The notes under the pieces were generated by a model. The model saw nothing but the letters and a program-made list of their open reading frames with translations, was not told where the DNA came from and searched no databases. Positions 59,402-64,000 of a stretch of 64,000 nucleotides of DNA are shown one piece after another (position 1 is the stretch's first letter; every line of letters begins with the position of its first letter). This DNA comes from Pectinophora gossypiella (taxonomy: Eukaryota; Arthropoda; Insecta; Lepidoptera; Gelechiidae): the NCBI RefSeq assembly GCF_024362695.1, contig NC_065426.1:9516236-9580235 (forward strand), in the 5' to 3' direction. Position numbers and translations under genes: made by a program.

Positions 59402-59566
59402 CTAGAAACACAGCATAATGGAACGCACGAAATGAGTCGGCTTCTCAGTAATATACGACAAGACTGTGACGTCACTCCCTCTTTATACAGGGTGTGTTGT
59501 TGGGATAATATCTTGATGGATTTAAAAAAACACGGTGATAATTCTGTTTTGAGTACGTGTGGCTAA
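59402..59566 (+). CDS. Candidate terminal exon, 54 codons
   Basis: A TTTTTTGTTTCTTTTTCAG sequence, good for a 3' splice site, precedes an open frame (LETQHNGTHEMSRLLSNIRQ and DNILMDLKKHGDNSVLSTCG) that ends in TAA. No family recognised, no polyadenylation signal close by, and a CAGGGTGTG motif inside could come from a MITE. It may be chance. Confidence 0.2.
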   Translation, partial: LETQHNGTHEMSRLLSNIRQDCDVTPSLYRVCCWDNILMDLKKHGDNSVLSTCG

Positions 59567-59573
59567 TATCATA

Positions 59574-59655
59574 GCGTCATGGCTTTTCTTGCAGCTACTT
59601 TCCACCGGCCATACAGGTTGTAAGAAGCTGCAGTAGTTTCAGGCGGATAAGACAT
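59574..59655 (+). mobile_element. LINE-tail-1 fragment
   Basis: GGCTTTTCTTGCAGCTACTT, GGTTGTAAGAAGCTGCAGTA, TTTCAGGCGGATAAGAC. Confidence 0.55.
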
Positions 59656-59665
59656 TCGTACGTAT

Positions 59666-60258
59666 CACGTTGTTTCCAGGACATGTGCTCGATTAATGGC
59701 AATAGGCTCGCGCCTAACAGATAAACTTGTTAAAATCAATTTAAGATTTTTGAATTTACGTCATTTTGCATGGTGTTATGTCTGAAGAGAAGAAATGACC
59801 AGAAACTGCAACAGCAACATATTTTTTCAACCAATGGGACTTAAGCATAACTGGCGAGAACTGGGTGTATTAACCTACAAAATTTTCAGTATGGTGTAAC
59901 TAACACCCTGTACGATCTCAGCGCTGTAATCTCGCGGACTGTTGGTGTTCCGGTATTTGTTTATTTACTCTACAATTGTAATGGCGGAACGTGGAGCATA
60001 CTCCATAGCCCACAACGAGAAATAATAAAACCGTGGATTTCCACGGTGACAGATTTGACTGGGTCGAAGAAATAGACACAGGTCATTTTCGAATTTTATT
60101 TACGAAATAGGTAACAATGGGTACGACGTTTGACGGCTTTTATTGATGACGTCACAGGACAGTATTTCCATACAAACTCCAAAGAAAACTTTTGTTTTGA
60201 CATTTCGTACAAAAATATCTCATAGGATTACATTGTCAAGTAGCTTATTATTAATCAA
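59666..60258. other. MITE-1 scrap, no gene
   Basis: TGTAACTAACACCCTGTA at 59895-59912 is a MITE-1 end. A TTTCCAGGACATGTGCTCG motif at 59671 recurs in related form at 6769 and 18110. Nothing coding. Confidence 0.4.
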
Positions 60259-60357
60259 AAAGTGATCCCTAGTTTGGTTAGGACATTACAAGCTGGTCAC
60301 CTGATTGTCCGATAATAAGATGATCTGTACTGCGGAAGGCACGTTAAACCGTTGGTT
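60259..60357 (+). mobile_element. SINE-A middle fragment
   Basis: AGTGATCCCTAGTTTGGTTA, CACCTGATTGTCCGATAATA, AGGCACGTTAAACCGTTGG. Confidence 0.65.
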
Positions 60358-60613
60358 TCTCTCGGATTCACTTTAACTGTAACTGTTAGAGGCGTGGTAG
60401 TCAGTTGGAAGAACACTTGATACTCTTTGTTGTGCATACTGTGAAGAGAAACATCGTGAGGAAACCCGCAAATAATTTTCGAATGTAAGTATGTGATCGG
60501 CCTCCCTTCCCAGGTTGAAAGGTCTGGTGCAGGCAGTCGCTGTGAAAAACCGGCCCTGTCAAAATATTCAAGTGAGCGAACCCTGTCAAAACAGGATAAC
60601 ACTGGGAAGATGA
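60358..60613 (+). mobile_element. SINE-D-like copy, diverged
   Basis: AGGAAACCCGCAAATAATTT, GGTTGAAAGGTCTGG, CAGTCGCTGTGAAAAACCGG and ACAGGATAACACTGGGAAGA follow SINE-D order with many changes. Confidence 0.5.
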
Positions 60614-60723
60614 TAATAATCCCTAATGGACGTTTCTTTCTTTAATGACTGCAAAAAAATACATGCAACTACTTATTACTTAGTTTACGGTACAAAAATG
60701 AAAACAAAAATTTCCAAAAAGAG

Positions 60724-60795
60724 TGCGTTGGCCGAGAATCGAACTCGGATCAACTGCTTGGAAGGCAACTATGCTGACCATTACACCACCAACGC
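60724..60795 (-). tRNA. tRNA-Gly-TCC: tRNA-Gly(UCC), copy 11
   Basis: Identical 72 bases, unpaired. The terminator CTCTTTTTGG and the bases next to the 3' end match copy 9. 5' flank AACACAT. Confidence 0.95.
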
Positions 60796-60969
60796 ATGTG
60801 TTTAGAGTAACATAAATAAGCAACTTGAACGAACTCAATAATGTAGTTTGTTTTTAATTAATCTGTGTTGTAATCATATTTATTCAGTTGGCACATTGTA
60901 AAATGAAATTACATTGTAAGACAGTAAAATAAAATATGGCAGAGGTAAGTATATAAAGGTTTTAAGTTT

Positions 60970-61072
60970 CATCATCATCAGCCCATTAACGTCCCCACTG
61001 CTGGGGCACGGGCCTTCCCTATGGATGGATAGGGAGATCGGGCCTTAAACCATCACGCGGGCTTTAAGTTTA
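60970..61072 (-). mobile_element. SINE-C, 5'-truncated, TSD TTTAAGTTT
   Basis: Tail and middle only. A 9-bp TSD is at 60961-60969 and 61073-61081. It inserted at the edge of the element that follows. Confidence 0.78.
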
Positions 61073-61270
61073 CGCGGTTATCATAATTAAAACACATAAT
61101 AACGGCGGCAAAGAAAGAGGGTAGACAGATATGTCATGAAATTATGGATCTACCTACTCCACTCCAATCTCAACAGTCATCCCGTGATCATTGATCTTGC
61201 AACAGTGTCGAAATATCGGGAGTTTCATATCCCTACTTTAAACGCGGTAAGAACCCGTTAAAAAGTGTTA
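61073..61270. mobile_element. Relative of the palindromic insertion at 1345
   Basis: TTTAAGTTTACGCGGTTATC and ACACATAATAACGG at one end and GGGAGTTTCATATCCC and CGCGGTAAGAACCCGTT at the other match the two sides of 1345-1487. Here 100 bp of other sequence lies between them. Confidence 0.65.
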
Positions 61271-61287
61271 TAAGTATATACAGGTGT

Positions 61288-61372
61288 TAGCCGTAAAAAC
61301 ACCTCCACAAACCCGCATTGGAGCAGCGTGGTGGAGTATGATCCCCCCTCCCCCTCCGGTTGATTGAGGGGA
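61288..61372 (+). mobile_element. SINE-B middle fragment
   Basis: AAAAACACCTCCACAAACCC, TTGGAGCAGCGTGGTGGAG, CCTCCGGTTGATTGAGGGG. Confidence 0.6.
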
Positions 61373-61526
61373 GATGTTTATTAATATTTGTTTCACATGC
61401 TAGAAACAAGCTGCATGCTGTGTTTAATTGTGGAAAGTTTATAGTGAAGAAGAAGTAGAATCATGAGCCGAATCATCCCCTCTAGTATTCGTTACTATAT
61501 CACTTACATCCCGCTACAAGCACGTA

Positions 61527-61967
61527 CGGACACGAGTACTAATATGTAAACACTTTGAAACCGTGTCACATTAACTTTTTCGACAAATTAATCCGTAAGT
61601 TTCATTAAATGTCAAATATGATAGTGCGACAGGGTTCTAAAGTCATCATCATCAGCCCATTAACGTCTCCACTGCTGGGACACGGGCCTTCCCTATGTAT
61701 GAGATCGGGCCTTAAACCATCACGCGGGCCCAGTGCGGATTGATGGTTATTAACGACTGCTAATGCAGCCGGGACCAACGGCTTAACGTGCCTTCCGAAG
61801 CACGGAGGAGCTCGAGATGGAAACTGTTTTTTTTTTGTGGTCACCCATCCTATGACCGGCCTTTGCGAAAGTTGCTTAACTTCAACAATCGCAGACCGAG
61901 TGCGTTTACCGCTGCGCCACCGAGCTCCTCAAGTTCTAAAGTGGGTACATGATATTGCACATGACTG
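61527..61967 (-). mobile_element. MITE-2 interrupted by SINE-C
   Basis: The two MITE-2 parts (61527-61643 and 61933-61967) together restore the usual order, with a diverged left terminus CGGACACGAGTACTAATATG. Confidence 0.8.
61644..61932 (-). mobile_element. SINE-C nested in MITE-2, TSD GTTCTAAAGT
   Basis: Complete apart from a short deletion in the tail (CCCTATGTATGAGATCGGG). The 10-bp TSD (61634-61643 and 61933-61942) is MITE-2 sequence. Confidence 0.88.
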
Positions 61968-62233
61968 TACAGTGCCGTGTACGTAGGTATCTATGTAAAC
62001 GTCAAAAGTTAGGTCTAATCAAGCTGATGACTTGGTCAATAGTAATCTAGATGAAACATACGAATTATCTGACTCTACCTCTCTCTCTCTGACACATGGA
62101 GAATGCTATGTGCATCTCTCTCTAACGTCACAGCTGTAGGCTGTAACCAATCGATCGCCTGTAGCCTGCGAAAGTGAAAGATGAATTTGGGGATACGTCC
62201 GAAGTTTTATTTTATATAATAATACTTATAAAC

Positions 62234-62438
62234 ACAGCCTCCGTGGTCTAGTGGTTAGAGCGTTAGGTTCACGATCTGGAGGTCCGGGTTCGATTCCCGA
62301 TTTGTCGAAATCACTTTGTGAGCCTGCCCTTTGTTTGGTAAGGACTTTTCAGGCTTGAATCACCTGTTTGTCCGAAAAAGTAAGATGATTCCGTGCTTCG
62401 GAGGGCACGTTAAGCCGTTGTTTCCGGCTCAAAAAAAA
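62234..62438 (+). mobile_element. SINE-B ending in an A run after the core
   Basis: Normal head, a small deletion after box B (TTCCCGATTTGTCG), core to CGTTAAGCCGTTG, then CGGCTCAAAAAAAAA. The RTE-like tail is missing. Confidence 0.72.
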
Positions 62439-62577
62439 AGACATACCTAAAATAATAATATGATTATTATATATCAGCGATACCATATCGTCTTGTAGTG
62501 AAAATAAGCGCCTTTTTGAAAAATCACATTCAGATGTGAATTTGCCAATAGAATGGCTTCCGGCGGCGGACGACCAG

Positions 62578-62736
62578 GGGCCTGTTTAATAAAACTTACA
62601 ATTCTAAATTACAACGACAATTTGATGTTCATTGCGTAGCTAATATGAAACTGCAAAATATTCGTGATCACACACTCCGCAATGTAAATCAAATTGTCAT
62701 TGTCATTTACAATTGTAAGTTTTATTAAACAGGCCC
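62578..62736. mobile_element. MITE-6, perfect 26-bp TIR
   Basis: 159 bp. The first and last 26 bases are exact complements, starting GGGCCTGTTTAATAAAACTT. An inner pair (ACAATTTGAT against ATCAAATTGT) extends the fold. No TSD seen and no coding part. Confidence 0.78.
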
Positions 62737-62959
62737 TTGGTCGGCTTGAAGCGGCTGTTTTAGGGAAGTCTTAAGATAAATCGTGGAACAAATGATGTGT
62801 TGTGAAGCGGAGAGCTAATAGTGCATCGCTGAATTGGGTCGTTCCCTCTCGTTAGCGCCAAGTAAAGCTGGCTGGGGTTCACACAGACTGACACAGAGCA
62901 CGTGCATACATGCACTCACGCCTTTAATCCCCATTGGGGTAGATACGACCGAAAATAAT

Positions 62960-63090
62960 CAAACCAAATCACATCGAATATACTTTATTGCACAATATAA
63001 AACATTTACCAACTGGGCTTATTTTACAAATGGGCGGCCTTATTGCTCTGAAGCAATTTCTTCCAGGCAACCACTACCAGGAATCAGCCA
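62960..63090 (-). mobile_element. LINE-tail-2 copy, reverse
   Basis: ACCAAATCACATCGAATATA, CTTTATTGCACAATATAAAA and TGCTCTGAAGCAATTTCTTC. Confidence 0.6.
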
Positions 63091-63229
63091 TAAAAAAAAA
63101 ACTGAACTTGTAGTAATCAGAATACAATGCATATTTTACTGGGTTAAAGATAAATAGAGCTTGTCTAAGAAGAACAAAATTAAAATCTCATTTTTATTTC
63201 TGATTTACTTATTTGATTTTTTCATTGGC

Positions 63230-63285
63230 TTTTTTTGTATTCAATGTGTTCTCGCAAATAAATTGATTTGATTTGCTAACATATA
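63230..63285 (+). mobile_element. LINE-tail-2 end
   Basis: GTGTTCTCGCAAATAAATTG then TTTGATTTG, as at 18533. Confidence 0.55.
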
Positions 63286-63545
63286 TTTCTGATTTAATGT
63301 TCATAAATACTACTTAAAATAATGTAAAAAATTAAGTAATAAAGTATTCGTTGACGGAACCCAGTCTATATCATCCGGACACGCTCTTGCCAAAATCATT
63401 ATATTTAACGAGAGGTAAACACGGCGTTAAAAAGTTCTCTCTGTAAAAATGAATATTTTGTCATGTCTGCATTTTTTATTTTAATTATCCGGAGTGAGTC
63501 GAAATATACAAAAGGACAACCAAAATAAAAAAAAATACTTATATT

Positions 63546-64000
63546 TGATTGGAACCCCGGTATCGAACTTGCACCAATGAGCCTATAATGGTCGAGCGAA
63601 CTGTGTCAGTGGAAACTGCAATTAAGATAAATTAATAACTCATTGGTGCAAGTTCGGTTCGGTTCGAGGAGCTCGGTGGCGCAGCGGTAAACGCGCTCGG
63701 TCTGCGATTGTTGAAGTTAAGCAACATTCGCAAAGGCCGGTCATAGGATGGGTGACCACAAAAAAAAAGTTTTCATCTCGAGCTCCTCCGTGCTTCGGAA
63801 GGCACGTTAAGCTGTTGGTCCCGGCTGCATTAACAGTCGTTAGTAACCACCAATCCGCACTGGGCCCGCGTGGTGGTTTAAGGCCCGATCTCCCTATCCA
63901 TCCATAGGGAAGGCCCGTGCCCCAGCAGTGGGGACGTTCATGGGCTGGTGATGATGATGTGTGCAAGTTCGGTACTGGGATTCGAACTGGCGCTCCCCTT
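63546..64000 (-). mobile_element. SINE-E interrupted by SINE-C, cut by the window end
   Basis: Reverse SINE-E (CCTATAATGGTCGAGCGAAC, then ATTAATAACTCATTGGTGCA) continues after the SINE-C as TACTGGGATTCGAACTGGCG, which contains box B in reverse. The right edge is outside the window. Confidence 0.62.
63659..63960 (+). mobile_element. SINE-C nested in SINE-E, TSD GTGCAAGTTCGGT
   Basis: Full SINE-C with the 5S-like block (GAAGTTAAGCAAC and GGATGGGTGACC) and an ATG-repeat tail. The 13-bp TSD is at 63646-63658 and 63961-63973. Confidence 0.9.

Noticed and set aside
22232..60795. tRNA-Gly copies read as a CRISPR-like or satellite repeat
   Set aside because: Units are 72 nt, in both orientations, kilobases apart, and fold as tRNAs.

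Overview
This window looks like lepidopteran (moth or butterfly) chromosomal DNA. It is dominated by interspersed repeats in several layers: tRNA-headed SINEs with LINE-derived tails, RTE-type LINE ends, BEL/Pao LTR retrotransposons and short inverted-repeat DNA elements (MITEs). There is no bacterial-style gene packing, no operon and no CRISPR array. The organism call is inference from the repeat types plus general knowledge.

The clearest content is: (1) an intact BEL/Pao retrotransposon (6849-13297, minus) with identical 337-bp LTRs, a 5-bp target-site duplication (TSD) and one 1754-codon polyprotein; (2) a second BEL/Pao element (47577-53178, minus) with identical 269-bp LTRs and a 5-bp TSD, whose open polyprotein lacks the integrase catalytic core; (3) eleven tRNA-Gly(UCC) genes between 22.2 and 60.8 kb, eight of them in four divergent pairs; (4) one probable host coding exon (20424-21324, minus) with good splice sites; (5) dozens of SINE, LINE and MITE copies, many with readable TSDs and nested insertions.

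Names used below are local to this report. SINE-A has a tRNA head and a GAA tail. SINE-B has a tRNA head and an RTE-like tail ending in ATGTT repeats. SINE-C has a chimeric tRNA/5S rRNA head and an RTE-like tail ending in ATG repeats. SINE-D and SINE-E are further tRNA-like families. MITE-1 to MITE-7 are inverted-repeat elements. Rep-F, Rep-M, Rep-L, Rep-W and Rep-Z are unclassified repeats found more than once here.

Layout: 0-6.8 kb is a repeat mosaic with a gypsy-like remnant and a TSD-bracketed palindrome. 6.8-13.3 kb is the intact BEL/Pao element. 13.3-20 kb is SINE and MITE mosaic. 20-22.6 kb holds the host exon and the first tRNA-Gly pair. 23-47 kb is repeat mosaic with a 5'-truncated RTE copy, a LINE reverse-transcriptase remnant and more tRNA-Gly genes. 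47.6-53.2 kb is the integrase-less BEL/Pao element. 53-64 kb holds the remaining tRNA-Gly genes and further nested SINEs and MITEs. SINE-A, SINE-B and SINE-C share a 37-nt core, and SINE-B and SINE-C share a 3' tail with the RTE copy, which suggests one family network using RTE machinery. All identifications are by eye; no database search was run.
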